From Actinokineospora baliensis (GTDB taxonomy: Bacteria; Actinomycetota; Actinomycetes; Mycobacteriales; Pseudonocardiaceae): a stretch of DNA of 64,000 bases. A program made the position numbers and the translations under genes. The notes under the pieces are model-generated. The model did not search any database. It saw only the letters and a list, made by a program, of their open reading frames with translations, and was not told the DNA's origin. The stretch lies in the NCBI RefSeq assembly GCF_016907695.1, contig NZ_JAFBCK010000001.1, forward strand, positions 124,001 to 188,000. The letters run 5' to 3'. This document shows, piece by piece, positions 36,201 to 44,900 of this stretch. The first letter of the stretch is position 1. Every line of letters begins with the position of its first letter.

Positions 36201-37750
36201 GCACCGGGGAGAACGGCGGCACGGTGGTCCATGGCCGCACGTGTTGTCGCCAGCGAGAACGCGACATCGCCCTGCGCTGCTGTCACCGCGATGAGTCGAG
36301 ATGCTTGTGCGCGAAGGGCTTGCGGGTCGCGGGCGGAGATCAGCCACGGCAGGTCGGCATCGTTGGGCGGCTCGGCAGCGGCCACGGGCGCCTGTTCCAC
36401 GATCGTGTGCGCATTGGTTCCGCTCACACCGAAGGCGGAGACGGCGGCGGTCCTCGGACGCTCCACTTCGGACCACCCGCGCGGTTCGACCAGCAGTCGA
36501 ACCGCCCCGGAGGTCCAGTCGACGTGCGGCGACGGAGCGTCGAGGTGCAGCGTCGCGGGCATCACACTGTTGCGCATTGCCTGCACAACCTTGATGACGC
36601 CCGCGATGCCCGCGGCGGACTGGCTGTGACCGATGTTGGACTTGATTGAGCCCAGAAAAACTGGGACCCCCGTACGCTGTCCGTAGGTGGCCAGCACCGC
36701 GGACGCCTCGATCGGGTCGCCGAGGACCGTTCCGGTCCCGTGCGCCTCCACGAGATCGACATCGGCGGCGGTCAGCCGGGCGTCGGCGAGCGCGTCGCGG
36801 ATGACCCGCTGCTGGGCGCGACCGTTGGGTGCGGTGAGCCCGTTGGAGGCCCCGTCGGAGTTGACCGCGGAACCCCGCACCACGGCGAGGACCCGGTCGC
36901 CGTCACGGAGCGCGTCGGCCAGCCGCCGCACGAGCAGAACGGCGACCCCCTCAGACCACCCCGTCCCGTCCGCCCCCGCGGCGAAGGACTTGCACCGGCC
37001 GTCGGCCGCCAACCCGCGCTGCCTGCTGAACTCCACGAACGCCGACGGGTTGGCCATCACCGTGACCCCGCCCGCGATCGCCATGTCGCACTCGCCCGCC
37101 CGCAGCGCCCTGACCGCCAGGTGCAGCGCCACCAACCCGCTCGAACAGGCGGTGTCCACGGTGACCGCAGGCCCCTCAAGGCCGAACAGGTACGCCACTC
37201 GTCCACTGAGGACGCTCGTGGCCGATCCGGTCAGCCCGTAGCCCTCGTCGGGGACCGCGTACCCGTATCCGGAGGTCGTTGCCCCCACGAACACCCCGGT
37301 CCGGCTGCCCCGCGCCGACGTGGGGTCGATCCCCGCGTGCTCGAACACCTCCCAAGACGTCTCCAGGAGCAACCGCTGCTGCGGGTCCATGGCCGCGGCC
37401 TCGCGCGGGGAGATCCCGAAGAACGCCGGGTCGAACCACCCGGCCGAGTGCACGAACCCGCCTTCGCGGGCGTAGGAGGTTCCGTCCCGAGTGGACTCCG
37501 GGTCGTAGAGCCCGCTCAGATCCCAGCCCCGGTCGGCCGGGAACTCGGAGATGCCGTCGCCGCCGCGGGCCAGCAGGTCCCACAGGTCGTTGGCCGACTC
37601 GACCCCGCCGGGCAGCCTGCACGCCATGCCGACGATGGCGATCGGCTCGTGCGCGGCGTCGGCCAGGTCCCGGTTTCGGGCTTTGAGCCGCTCGTTCTCC
37701 TTGAGCGAGGTCCGCAGCGCCTCGACGTACTGCTCAACGGACGCGGCCAT
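27263..37750 (-). CDS. PKS-V: type I PKS with two extension modules
   Basis: 3495 aa. The N-terminal coiled-coil docking domain (VEQYVEALRTSLKENERLKARNRDL) is followed by two modules. First: KS 32-454, AT 545-807, KR 1047-1223, ACP 1307-1377. Second: KS 1397-1820, AT 1902-2160, DH 2235-2607, ER 2783-3077, KR 3087-3263, ACP 3343-3417. The C-terminal docking helix ends TIFALIDSELDG. Both ATs are malonyl type. The gene starts 2 bp after PKS-IV stops and is the last gene of the PKS-III/IV/V operon. There is no TE at its C-terminus, so it passes the chain on. A TTA codon lies at 27494-27496. The DH domain has an unusual insertion (separate entry). Confidence 0.97.
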   Translation of the reverse strand: MAASVEQYVEALRTSLKENERLKARNRDLADAAHEPIAIVGMACRLPGGVESANDLWDLLARGGDGISEFPADRGWDLSGLYDPESTRDGTSYAREGGFVHSAGWFDPAFFGISPREAAAMDPQQRLLLETSWEVFEHAGIDPTSARGSRTGVFVGATTSGYGYAVPDEGYGLTGSATSVLSGRVAYLFGLEGPAVTVDTACSSGLVALHLAVRALRAGECDMAIAGGVTVMANPSAFVEFSRQRGLAADGRCKSFAAGADGTGWSEGVAVLLVRRLADALRDGDRVLAVVRGSAVNSDGASNGLTAPNGRAQQRVIRDALADARLTAADVDLVEAHGTGTVLGDPIEASAVLATYGQRTGVPVFLGSIKSNIGHSQSAAGIAGVIKVVQAMRNSVMPATLHLDAPSPHVDWTSGAVRLLVEPRGWSEVERPRTAAVSAFGVSGTNAHTIVEQAPVAAAEPPNDADLPWLISARDPQALRAQASRLIAVTAAQGDVAFSLATTRAAMDHRAAVLPGADRAAALAALAGGTPDQSTVVGEVVPGKTAFLFTGQGSQWRGMGADLRRFPVFAGVFDSLCTRLGVDPAGNLDRTELAQPALFALEVALFRLVESWGITPDHVVGHSVGEIAAAHIAGVLTLDDACTLVSARARLMGALPEGGAMLAVEATESEVELPEGLDLAAVNSDRSIVVSGDCGIVDQFERGIGERNRRLKRLTVSHAFHSRLMDPMLDDFREVVAELSFNDPTIPLVSTAPGDPATAEYWVRQVRETVRFADAVKGLAAKGVTRFVEIGPDGVLSAAVRDQLPDAIAIPLQRANRDGVEMWWRGLAQAFVAGIPFTWAESGQRVDLPTYAFQRTHFWPVSTTNLRYRVTWKPTTTAPAQLTGAWHVLTDDPDSAIATWCTSALRAHGATIADGPEQADAVLSLLTSTDPHPDHPVVAQGIADTLDLLRADGPPIWLATQGAVAVDEPLAKPLAAPLWALGRVAALEHPRRWGGLVDLPAELDDSAAALLVAAITSGEDQLAVRASGLFARRLAPAPAEAAGQWSPQGTILVTGGTGALGHHVARWLADRGAEHLVLASRSAQEAVDLAQELESRGARVTLAPCDVSDPVALSQLLAEHPPVSVFHAAGTGDYAPIAEADLAHFAATLNAKVAAARVLAEYPGLDRLVLFSSVSATWGSGSQSAYSVANAALDALAEATGATAIAWGPWAGAGMAGADSTADYLRKRGLNPLDPAMAIAALAQAVDQRDTCVTVADVDWARFVPSFTTARPQHLFDDLIDSPAPALEAPAAPDRSHLSEEDHRRTLLDLVRTNAATILGHADPAAVKSNQAFTELGFDSLTAVELRDRLTTATGLKLATTIVFDHPTPTALANHLLALARPKAEVGHKTISAADGEPIAIIGMACRYPGGVRSPEDLWRLVSDGRDGIGEFPADRGWDLARVYDPNGGDGTSYVREGAFVDGVAEFDPVFFGISPREALAMDPQQRLLLQSCWEAFERAGIDPESLRGSRTGVFAGTSGQDYPALLVGAREVSEGHQGTGNAAAVLSGRVAYTFGLEGPTLTVDTACSSSLVALHLAVRALRQGDCELALAGGVTVMSTPSAFVEFSRQLGLAADGRCKSFAAAADGTGWGEGVGVLLVERLSDALRNGHRVLAVVRGSAVNSDGASNGLTAPNGPSQQRVIHQALADAGLEASEVDAVEAHGTGTRLGDPIEAEALLATYGQDRAEPLWLGSVKSNIGHTQAASGVAGVIKMVGALRSGVLPATLHVDRPSPNVDWSAGAVELLTAARPWPRVDRARRVGVSSFGMSGTNAHVVLESAPELPEEVPVGSPPAVVVLPVSARTEHGLVAQVEALRDSGHDLVDLAWSLAGSRGVLENRAVLFGSVSLDGAVIGQADEGRTGFLFTGQGSQRPGMGAGLYAAFPVFAAAFDEVCDRIELPVKDVVFGGGLELDQTSYTQTALFALQVALFRLVESWGIRPGVLIGHSIGEVAAAHVAGILSLDDACTLVSARARLMQALPTGGAMLAIEAAEDEVELPDGVDLAAVNSDRSLVVSGDRRIVEQFERRIGEQHRRVKRLTVSHAFHSRLMDPMLDEFRQAIAGLSFNNPTIPLLNSSTGDPATAEYWVRQVRETVRFADAVARAEDVTRYLELGPDGVLSAAVGGGAVPALRSGRDEVETVLRAVAEVHVRGAAVDWTAITANWGGRQVDLPTYAFARERYWPTPTTWAGDVTAAGLGVTDHPLLGAGIGVAAADTLLFTARLSTRTHPWLADHRIHGHTVLPGTAFVELALRAGDPHSLTVLEELVLHAPLALPAHGAVQVQVALTPAGSLTIHAKPADDTGWSPHPWTLHATGTLTTADNPTVPGDTPVGQGHPLMPAAGPSAEQHSHVPPLGSAVSAPGGTAANDEFSKGRSLPGIVAVDDASGEQAAAGPSRDPHASSRPGAPGSAAEESRASRSSRGGIPGAPFTLSLPPLADTHASTVDFPWPPPGDPVDITGIYTELDAAGLSYGPAFQGLRAVWCTEDATFAEVTLPDTEGFGLHPALLDSALHALAVGATGSGHAGVPFAWSGVRLSATGATTLRVRLTSGPGGVSLLAVDPAGTPVITVDNVVLRAAAATSSTAPPLHRLAWRPVPLADPAGTWSVLGDDTFGAAVGLAEAGATLVDADADHVVLCSSGPDLLDRLTAVLGDAKVTVLTRGAVAAEAGDDVPDLPGAAVWGLLRVAQSEDPGRVRLVDIDGDPWAALVRCPDEPQLAIRAGTALVPRVVPDPGTDLAAPDGPWRLDTTGRGTLENLVLTSVVHPDLAPGEVRVAVRAAGLNFRDVLNALGMYPGEVAIGGEAAGVVTEVGPEVTRFAVGDRVLGLFSAAFAPVATTDERLLVPLPDGWTFVEGASVPIVYATAYYGLVDLADLRQGESVLVHAAAGGVGMAAVQLARHLEAEVYGTASPAKWPATGLDDDHLSSSRDLAFAAKFPQVDVVLNALAGEFVDASLGLLRPGGRFLEMGKTDIRAQVSGVDYRAYDLAEAGPDRIGQILGQVMALFAAGALTLPPRRVWDVRQAREAFRFMSQARHVGKVVLTIPAVPDPADPVLITGGTGALGGLVARHLAAAGRRDLVLLSRGGKAPDDLVAAVEALGARVRVVAGDAADRDLVAGLGVRSVFHAAGVLDDGVISGLTRDRLARVLHAKADAALALGDAVPDAVEFVLFSSIAATIGTPGQGAYAAANAFLDGLAHHRHARGLPARSLAWGPWDLAGGMLGELTDADRDRLARTGFPPLTPDTGLPLLDRALAEPTPAVVAAIVNPRALDDPPAVLSALARSTRRAAGAAAPVDLGARLLALPAAERVRVLVEEVRNNAATVLGFPSAEAVDPARAFSDLGFDSLTAVELRNRLATTTGVRLPATLVFDHPTPIAMAERLLVDLVPAPPSPTAVALSELDSIDAVLPSLSGQDADRIRARLAALLAKWTPVDDEADEDLDAATEDTIFALIDSELDG
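30310..30675 (-). other. Low-complexity insertion inside the DH domain of PKS-V
   Basis: Between the first DH half (ending ...WTLHATGTLTTADN) and the second (starting ...DFPWPPPGDPVDITGIY) lie about 120 extra residues rich in Pro, Gly, Ala, Ser and Arg, including SRASRSSRGGIPGAPF and SRPGAPGSAAEESR. In the other DH domains of this window, this junction is only about 10-20 residues. The frame is intact and the catalytic His and Asp motifs on both sides are kept, so the DH may still work with a long flexible loop. Confidence 0.85.
31396..31612 (-). repeat. AT-rich palindromic repeats inside the PKS-V second-module AT
   Basis: TTGAACTGTTCAA at 31402-31414 and GGATTGTTGAACG just beyond; the double unit GTTCACCAATCCTAC / GTTCAACAATCCTAC starts at about 31541. 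Confidence 0.85.
33610..37655 (-). other. PKS-V first module: KS-AT(malonyl)-KR(A-type)-ACP
   Basis: The KS has [16 protein letters not shown] and KSNIGHSQ. The AT has GHSVGEIAAAH and VSHAFHS (malonyl). The KR has [12 protein letters not shown], no LDD motif (GTGDYAPIAEA), and Trp in ATWGSGSQSAYSVANA; together these are the A-type signature, predicting the L-configured hydroxyl. The ACP has [12 protein letters not shown]. Predicted outcome: malonyl extension, beta-hydroxyl. Confidence 0.9.
35486..35703 (-). repeat. AT-rich repeats inside the PKS-V first-module AT (diverged copy)
   Basis: Segment A is degraded (GTGCAGTGCTCACCAG, then GGATCGTTGAACG). Segment B has GTTCACCAATCCCAC and GTCAACAATCCCGC. 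It has drifted toward GC-rich bases compared with the five well-conserved copies. Confidence 0.75.
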
Positions 37751-37752
37751 CG

Positions 37753-40700
37753 CTATTCCCCATCTCCCGCAGCGACCAGCCGCAGTAGGTCCTCGCCCGC
37801 CATGGTGTCCAGGTCGGTGGGGGCGTTGGTGTCTTCGGCAAGGCCCGCCAGGCGCAGCAGCGGTTCGAGCAGCCCCGCTTGCTCCAAACGGGACAGTGGG
37901 ATGGCGGCGATCGCGGCCCGCACGCCCGCGTCCTCGCCACCCGAGAGCTCGGTGAGCAGGTGTGCCGCGAGTTCGGCCGGGGTCGGGTAGTCGAAGACCA
38001 CCGTGGCCAGCAGGGACAGGCCGGTCGCCGTGGTGAGGCGGTTGCGCATCTCGACCGCGGTCAAGGAGTCGAAACCCAGGTCGCGGAACGGCCGACCGGG
38101 GTCGATCCCGCCGAGGTCGTTGTGGCCGAGGATGGTCGCGGCCTCGGCCAACACGAGGTGCGACACCAGGTCCGCGCGTTCGTGCGCCGCGGTTTCGGCC
38201 AGGCGCGCGCGGAACCAGCCGGTGTTCTCGGGTTCGGCAGGCGCGTCAGTGAGCTCGGACAGCAGGGGGCTGGGGCGCGCGGCGGTGAACGCGGGCACGA
38301 ACCTGGTCCAGTCCACCCCCGCGACGGTGAGGACACGATCGTCACCGGCGACGGCCTCGGCCATGGCGGTCAGCGCCTGGTCGGGTGCGAGCGCGATCAG
38401 GCCTTGGCGGCTGAGGTCCGCGCCTGCCGCCATGCCGTCACCCGCCCATGGCCCCCAAGCGATGGACGTGGTGCGGGGACGGGCGGTGGCGAGGCCGTCG
38501 AGGTAGGCGTTCGCGGCGGCGTAGGCGGCTTGGTTCGCGCCGCCCCAGGTGGCGGCCGCGGAGGAGAAGAGGACCAGTTCGGCCTCGGGGCAGAGTTCGG
38601 CCAGGTGACGGGCTCCGTCGACCTTGCCCGCGAACACGGCGGACAGGGTGTCGGCGTCGAGGTCGGGGATGCGGCCGAGACCGCCGACGCCTGCCGCGTG
38701 GATGACGACATCGGGCCGGTGTTCGGCGACCAGCGCGGCCACAGCGTCCCGATCGGACACATCGCAAGCCACCACGGTAGCGGGTAGGTCCACCTGGGAC
38801 GGGCGCCTGCTGACGACCACGACCCGGTCGGCGCCGGACTCCGCGGCCCACCTGGCCACGTGCTGACCGAGTGCGCCGGTACCTCCGGTGACCAGGACAG
38901 TCCCGTGTGGACGCCATGTCCCGGTGGGCGCCGGTGCTCGGCGAAGTCTGCGGCCCTCGATCACCGACGTGATCCGGATCTGGTCCTCGCCGCTGGTCAG
39001 CGCACCGGCGAGCAGGGCGGGGTCGAAGTCGCCGCCAGGGAGTTGAATCGTGCCGCCCCAGGTGGTGGGGAGCTCCAGGGCAGCACTGCGGCAAAGACCC
39101 AACACGGCCGCGTTGTCGGGGGTGTCACCGAAGGTGAGCGCCCAGACCTTCGTTGGCCGGGCCGCAAACGCTTGCAGGGTACGCAGCGTCGCAGCGAGGT
39201 CTTGGGCGGTGAGGACCCCGGCGAGCGGTCGCCCGGTGTCCTCGCGGACCACGGTGGCGCCGTGCGATTCCAGCGCGCGGACGACTGGATCAGGGGCGCC
39301 GAGGACCAACCAGGTGCCGGCGAGCACGGGTGACGGCGAGGCCGCGACCGGCGCCCACTCGGTCCGGTAGCGCCACAGCGCGGTGTCGGCTCCGCGGGTC
39401 GGCCAGTAGCGCTCGGTCTGGAACGCGTAGGTGGGGAGGTCGATGACCTGGCCGCCCCAGTCGGTGAAGACGGCGGTCCAATCGACGGGGACCCCGTGGG
39501 TGTGGGCGGTGGCGACGGCGCGTAGGAGGGTGGTCACGTCGTCGCGGCCCGCCCGCTGGGTGGGGATGCCCTCGACCAGCGCGGACAGGACGCCGTCCGG
39601 GCCGAGCTCGATGAACCGGGTGACGCCTTGCTCCCGCGCTGCGGCCACGGCGTCGGCGAACCGAACCGTGGAACGCACCTGGTCGACCCAGTACTCGGGG
39701 ACGCTGACCTCGGCCGACCCACCGGTCGGCAGGAACTCGATCTCCGGCCGCTGGTACCGCAGGCCCTTCGCGACCAGGGCGAACTCGTCGAGCATCGGGT
39801 CCATGAGGTGGCTGTGGAACGCGTGCGAGACGGCCAGCCGCTTCACCCGACGGCGTTGTTCAACAATCCTACGTTCGAACAGTTCAACAATCCTACAATC
39901 CCCGGATACGACGAGTGAACGATCCGAGTTCACCGCGGCCAGGTCCAGGCCCTCGGGGAGGTCGAGATCGGACTCGGCGGCCTCGACCGCGAGCATCGCG
40001 CCGCCCTCGGGCAACGCACCCATGAGCCGTGCGCGGGCGGAGACGAGGGCACAGGCGTCGACCAGGGAGAGGACCCCGGCGACGTGGGCGGCGGCGAGTT
40101 CGCCGATGGAGTGGCCGATGACGAAGTCCGGTCGGATGCCCCAGGACTCCAGCAGCCTGAAGAGCGCGACCTCCAGCGCGAACAACGCAGGCTGGGCGAC
40201 CGCCGTGTGGTCGAGTTCTCCTTCGAAAGCCGCCGCCAACAGCCCCAACTCGCTGCACACCTCGTCGAAGGCCCGCGCGAACACCGGGAACACGCGCAGC
40301 GCCAACCCCATGCCAGCCCGCTGCGCTCCTTGCCCGGTGAACAGGAACGCGACCGGACCACTCCCCGCGGTGCCAACGACCAGATCGCTCGACTCGGTCC
40401 CCTCGGCCAACGCTCGCACCCCGTCGGCCGGGTCGGCGGCGATCACGACGGCCCGGTGTTCCAGCGCCGCCCGCGTCACCGCCAGCGACCGCGCCAGGTC
40501 CACCGGTTCCGCCTCGACCTCCAGCAGCCGCTGAGCCTGCGCCCGCAACGCCGCGGCCGACCGCCCGGATACCAGGAACGGCAACACGTCAGGTGCCGTA
40601 CCCGCGGCAGCGACCGGCGCGGGGCCCGCCTGCTCCAGGACCACGTGGGCGTTCGTGCCGCTCACCCCGAACGACGACACGGCCGCCCGGCGGGGCCTGT

Positions 40701-41964
40701 CCACCACTGGCCAGGGCCGCGACGAAGTCAGCAGCCGCACCGGCCCCCAGGTCACGTGCGGCGACGGTGCGTCGATGTGCAGCGTCGCGGGGAGCGTGCC
40801 CTGGCGCAGTGCGTGCACCATCTTGATCACACCCGCCACCCCGGCGGCGGCCTGGGTGTGCCCGATGTTGGACTTGATCGACCCGAGCCACAGCGGCTCG
40901 ACCCGCCCGGGCCCGTAGGTGGCGGTGAGGGCCTGCGCCTCGATCGGGTCGCCGAGCACGGTCCCCGTCCCGTGCGCCTCCACGACGTCCACATCGGACG
41001 GCAGGAGCTGAGCGGCCGCCAGTGCCTGCTCGATGACCCGCTGTTGGGCGGGGCCGTTCGGGGCGGTCAGCCCGCTGGAGGCACCATCGGAGTTGACCGC
41101 CGATCCGCGGACGACCGCCAACACCGGGTGACCGTTGCGCTGGGCGTCGGAAAGCCGTTCGAGCAGAAGCACACCGACGCCTTCGCCCCAGCCGGTGCCG
41201 TCGGCGGACGCGGCGAAGGACTTGCAGCGGCCGTCGGCGGCGGTGCCCTCGTCGAAGCCGAACCCGGCGAACATCATCGGCCCGGCCATTACCGTCACCC
41301 CGCCCGCCAGGGCGAGCGTGCACTCCCCCGACCGCAGCGCCTGGGCGGCCAAGTGCATCGCTACCAGCGACGACGAGCACGCAGTGTCCACAGTGACTGC
41401 GGGACCTTGCAGGCCGAGGCTGTAGGCGACCCGCCCGGACAGCACGCTGTTGGCGTTGCTAGTGCCCAGGTAGCCGTCGAGCACCTCTGCGGGGACGGAC
41501 GTCGCGTAGTCGTTGTACATCACGCCCGCGTACACGCCGGTTCGGCTGCCGCGCAACGACAACGCGTCGATCCCTGCCCGCTCCACCGCCTCCCAGCAGG
41601 CGTGGAGCAGCAGTCGCTGCTGCGGGTCCATGGCCAGCGCCTCGCGCGGGGAGATCCCGAAGAACCCGGCGTCGAACCCGCCCGCGTCGGCCAGGAAGCC
41701 GCCTTCCGCCGACCCGGGCAACGCGGCCAAGTCCCAGCCCCGGTCGGCGGGCAGCGGTCCCAGCGCGTCGACCCCGTTCGACACCAGCTCCCACAGGTCT
41801 TCCGGGGAGGCGACACCGCCGGGGTAGCGGCACGCCATGCCGACGATCGCGATCGGCTCGGCCGCCCGCTCCCGCAGCTCGCGCACCTGCTCGCGCGCGG
41901 TGCGCAGCTCCTCGGTCGCCCGCTTGAGGTAGGCGAGCAGCTTCTCCTCGTCGGCCTGCGCCAT
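37753..41964 (-). CDS. PKS-IV: type I PKS, single module KS-AT-KR-ACP
   Basis: 1403 aa. The ATG at 41964 has GAGAGGAC just upstream and lies 10 bp after the PKS-III stop codon; PKS-V follows after 2 bp. The N-terminal docking helix is [26 protein letters not shown]. Domains: KS 36-445 (TVDTACSSS), AT 536-805 ([16 protein letters not shown], malonyl), KR 1020-1175, ACP 1271-1341 ([12 protein letters not shown]). The KR has no LDD motif (GVGGLGRI) and has Trp in [16 protein letters not shown], so it is A-type, giving an L-hydroxyl. After VSHAFHS its AT sequence departs from the other malonyl ATs here ([15 protein letters not shown] in place of [14 protein letters not shown]). Confidence 0.97.
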   Translation of the reverse strand: MAQADEEKLLAYLKRATEELRTAREQVRELRERAAEPIAIVGMACRYPGGVASPEDLWELVSNGVDALGPLPADRGWDLAALPGSAEGGFLADAGGFDAGFFGISPREALAMDPQQRLLLHACWEAVERAGIDALSLRGSRTGVYAGVMYNDYATSVPAEVLDGYLGTSNANSVLSGRVAYSLGLQGPAVTVDTACSSSLVAMHLAAQALRSGECTLALAGGVTVMAGPMMFAGFGFDEGTAADGRCKSFAASADGTGWGEGVGVLLLERLSDAQRNGHPVLAVVRGSAVNSDGASSGLTAPNGPAQQRVIEQALAAAQLLPSDVDVVEAHGTGTVLGDPIEAQALTATYGPGRVEPLWLGSIKSNIGHTQAAAGVAGVIKMVHALRQGTLPATLHIDAPSPHVTWGPVRLLTSSRPWPVVDRPRRAAVSSFGVSGTNAHVVLEQAGPAPVAAAGTAPDVLPFLVSGRSAAALRAQAQRLLEVEAEPVDLARSLAVTRAALEHRAVVIAADPADGVRALAEGTESSDLVVGTAGSGPVAFLFTGQGAQRAGMGLALRVFPVFARAFDEVCSELGLLAAAFEGELDHTAVAQPALFALEVALFRLLESWGIRPDFVIGHSIGELAAAHVAGVLSLVDACALVSARARLMGALPEGGAMLAVEAAESDLDLPEGLDLAAVNSDRSLVVSGDCRIVELFERRIVEQRRRVKRLAVSHAFHSHLMDPMLDEFALVAKGLRYQRPEIEFLPTGGSAEVSVPEYWVDQVRSTVRFADAVAAAREQGVTRFIELGPDGVLSALVEGIPTQRAGRDDVTTLLRAVATAHTHGVPVDWTAVFTDWGGQVIDLPTYAFQTERYWPTRGADTALWRYRTEWAPVAASPSPVLAGTWLVLGAPDPVVRALESHGATVVREDTGRPLAGVLTAQDLAATLRTLQAFAARPTKVWALTFGDTPDNAAVLGLCRSAALELPTTWGGTIQLPGGDFDPALLAGALTSGEDQIRITSVIEGRRLRRAPAPTGTWRPHGTVLVTGGTGALGQHVARWAAESGADRVVVVSRRPSQVDLPATVVACDVSDRDAVAALVAEHRPDVVIHAAGVGGLGRIPDLDADTLSAVFAGKVDGARHLAELCPEAELVLFSSAAATWGGANQAAYAAANAYLDGLATARPRTTSIAWGPWAGDGMAAGADLSRQGLIALAPDQALTAMAEAVAGDDRVLTVAGVDWTRFVPAFTAARPSPLLSELTDAPAEPENTGWFRARLAETAAHERADLVSHLVLAEAATILGHNDLGGIDPGRPFRDLGFDSLTAVEMRNRLTTATGLSLLATVVFDYPTPAELAAHLLTELSGGEDAGVRAAIAAIPLSRLEQAGLLEPLLRLAGLAEDTNAPTDLDTMAGEDLLRLVAAGDGE
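39853..39925 (-). repeat. AT-rich repeat (segment B only) inside the PKS-IV AT
   Basis: The double unit GTTCAACAATCCTAC is well kept here, with GTTCGAACAGTTCAAC between the two units. Segment A is absent: the region after VSHAFHS is GC-rich and encodes an unrelated sequence, marking a recombination boundary inside the AT. Confidence 0.8.
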
Positions 41965-41974
41965 GACCGTCCTC

Positions 41975-44900
41975 TCAGGACTTCTCGAACTCGCTGTCGA
42001 GGAGGTCGAAGATCTCCTCGGCTGACGCGGAGGTCAGGTCGTCGGTGGCGGCGCGGGTGTCCCACCTGGCGGCGAGCGCCCGCAGCCGGGCCGCGACCCG
42101 CTCCCGGTCGGCGTCGGTGTGCACCCCGCCGAGGGAGTGCTCCAACCGGGTCAGGTCCGCCAGGACCTCGTCGGTCGCCGACGCCGGGGCGAGCTGCTCG
42201 CGCAGGAACTCCGCCACAGCGCCCGCCGACGGGTGGTCGAACACCAGGGTCGCGGGCAGGCGCAGCGCCGTGGCCGTGGCCAAGCGGTTGCGCAGCTCGA
42301 CGCCGGTGAGCGAATCCAAGCCCAGGTCGAGGAACCCGCGATCCGGGGCGACCGCGGTGGCGTCGGGATAGCCGAGCACAGCGGCGACTTGACCGCGCAC
42401 CAGGTCCAGCAGGATCCGGCCGCGTTCGCCGTCGCCCGCCGCGTCGAGTCGAGCACGCACATCCGCGACGGCCTTGGTCTCCGAACGCACTAGGGAACGC
42501 AGCACCGGCGGTACGGCACCACGTCCCCGCAACGCGCCAGGGGTGAACACCATCGGCACGACGGCGGCATCCCCCGCGGCCGCGGCCGAGAACAGCGCCA
42601 TTCCATCCTCAGTGGACAGTTGACCGAGGCCGGACCGCATGACCCGCCGCACATCGGCCTCGGTCAGCTCCCCGGTCATGCCGGTGCGCTGCGCCCAAGG
42701 ACCCCACGCCATCGAAACACCCGGCAGGCCGAGCGAACGCCTGTGCTGCGCCAACGCGTCGAGGAACACGTTCGCGGCGGCGTAGTTGGCCTGCCCCGCA
42801 CCTCCGAACACGCCCGCGGCCGAGGAGAACAGCACGAACGCGGACAGGTCGGCGGTCAATTCGTGCAGGTTGATCGCGCCGCGCACCTTCGGGGCCAGCA
42901 CTGTGGCGAGCCGCTCAGGGGTCATCGCGGTCAGAACGCCGTCGTCGAGCACGGCCGCCGTGTGCACGACCGCGTCCACCCGGTGCTCGGCGAGGAGCCC
43001 GGCAAGCGCTTCCCGGTCGGCGACGTCGCAGGCCACCAGCGTAGGCCGCGCACCGAGGTCTGTCAGCTCAGCGAGCAAGGCATCCGCACCGTCCGCGCGT
43101 GGGCCGGATCGGCTGGTGAGCAACAGATCCCGGACGCCGTGCTCGACAACGAGGTGTCGAGCCAGGGCAGCGCCCAGGGTGCCGGTCGCCCCGGTGACCA
43201 GCACGGTTCCGGTGAGCCCGGTGTCGCCTTCGGGGATCGGCTGGCGCACGAGGCGGGGTACGAACACCTGTCCACCGCGCACCGAGACCTGCGGTTCTCC
43301 CGACGAGACCGCGGCCGCGAGCAGGTCGGGGTCGTCCACGTCAACCAGGAGGAAGCGGTCCGGGTGCTCAGATTGCGCGGACCGCACCAGCCCCCACACC
43401 GGCGCCGCGACCAGGTCCTGCCCGTCGATCGCGCCGCGCGTGGCGACGACGAGCGGTACAGCGGCCAACCGCTCGTCGGAGATCCACGCCCTGACCAGTT
43501 CCAGCGCCTGGGCGGCGGCCCGCTCCGCCGCGTCGGCGACCGGACCCTCGCCCCCGACGAACTGGGCGACGACGACGTCGGCGGCCAGGTTGTCCAGCAG
43601 GTGGTCGAGGTCGGCGTGCGCGCTGACCTCGTTGCCCGCCTCGATCAGCGCAGCACCGAGGCGCAGTTCGTCGGTGCCCAACAGCGCCCAACGCGAGGTG
43701 CCAGGGTCAGCAGGGGTGATCGGGGTGGACCAGTCGAGCCGGAAGAGGGCGTCGGCGATGGCTCGCCTGGCCGCCGACAGCTCGGCCCCGATCGGGCGGG
43801 CCACCAGCGACCGCACGTGCCCAACAGGGGCGCCCTGCTCGTCGGTGACCTGAAGCTCGATGCCGTCCTCGGTCTCGGTTAGCCGGACGAGCAGGGTACG
43901 CGCGGTGGTTGGCCTCAGGGTCACGCCGGACCAGGAGAACGGCAGTTCAGCGGGCCGGTCACCGCCTTCGCGCAGCAGCCCGATGCCGTGCAATGCGGCG
44001 TCGAGCAGTGCCGGGTGCACGGCGAAGCCGGTCGACGACAGCTCCTGCGGCAAGGTGACCTGCGCAAACAGCTCGCCTTCTCCCCGCCAGGCCGCGGTGA
44101 GGCCCTGGAACGCCGGGCCGTAGCCGTAGCCGAGGTCGGCGATCGAGTCGTAGAACCCGCCCAGCTCGACCGGTTCCCGAACTGTCGACCAGTCGAACTC
44201 CAGCCGCTCCGACGCACCGAGCAGGCCGGTGGCGTGCTTCGTCCACTCCAGACCATCCACACTGGAGTGGATGGACACCTCGCGGCGCGCGTTATCGTCC
44301 GGCGCACCGACTGCCACCTGCAAGGACACCGAGTCCTGGGTGCCGAGTACGAGTGGCGTGCCCAGGGTCAGCTCAACCACGTCCGGGGCGCCGACCTGCG
44401 TACCGGCGTGCACAGCGAGCTCGACGAAAGCCGTTCCGGGCAACAGGATCGTGCCCAACACAGTGTGATCGGCCAGCCACGGGTGCGTGCGGGAGGAGAT
44501 CCGACCGGTCAACACCAACCCGTCCCCGCCTGCCAGCGGCACGGCTGCACCGAGCAGCGGGTGGTCGGCGGCGGTCAGGCCCGCGGCGGAGACGTCGCCC
44601 GGTCCGGCCGAGAGGAGTTCCAGCCAGTAGCGCTGACGCTGGAAGGCGTAGGTGGGCAGTTCGACGGTCCGCACGGGCAGGCCGTCGAATGCGGCACCCA
44701 GGTCGACCGGACCGCCGTGAACGTGCAGCTCAGCGGCCGAGAGCAGGAACCTGGCCAGGTCGCCCTCGTCGCGGCGGAGGGTGCCGACGGCGACGATGTC
44801 GTCCACCGTCTCGCTGATCGCCGGAGTCAGCACCGGGTGCGGGCTGACCTCGACGAAGAACCGGTAGCCGGAGTCGGCGAGCGCGCGGGTGGCGGTCTCG

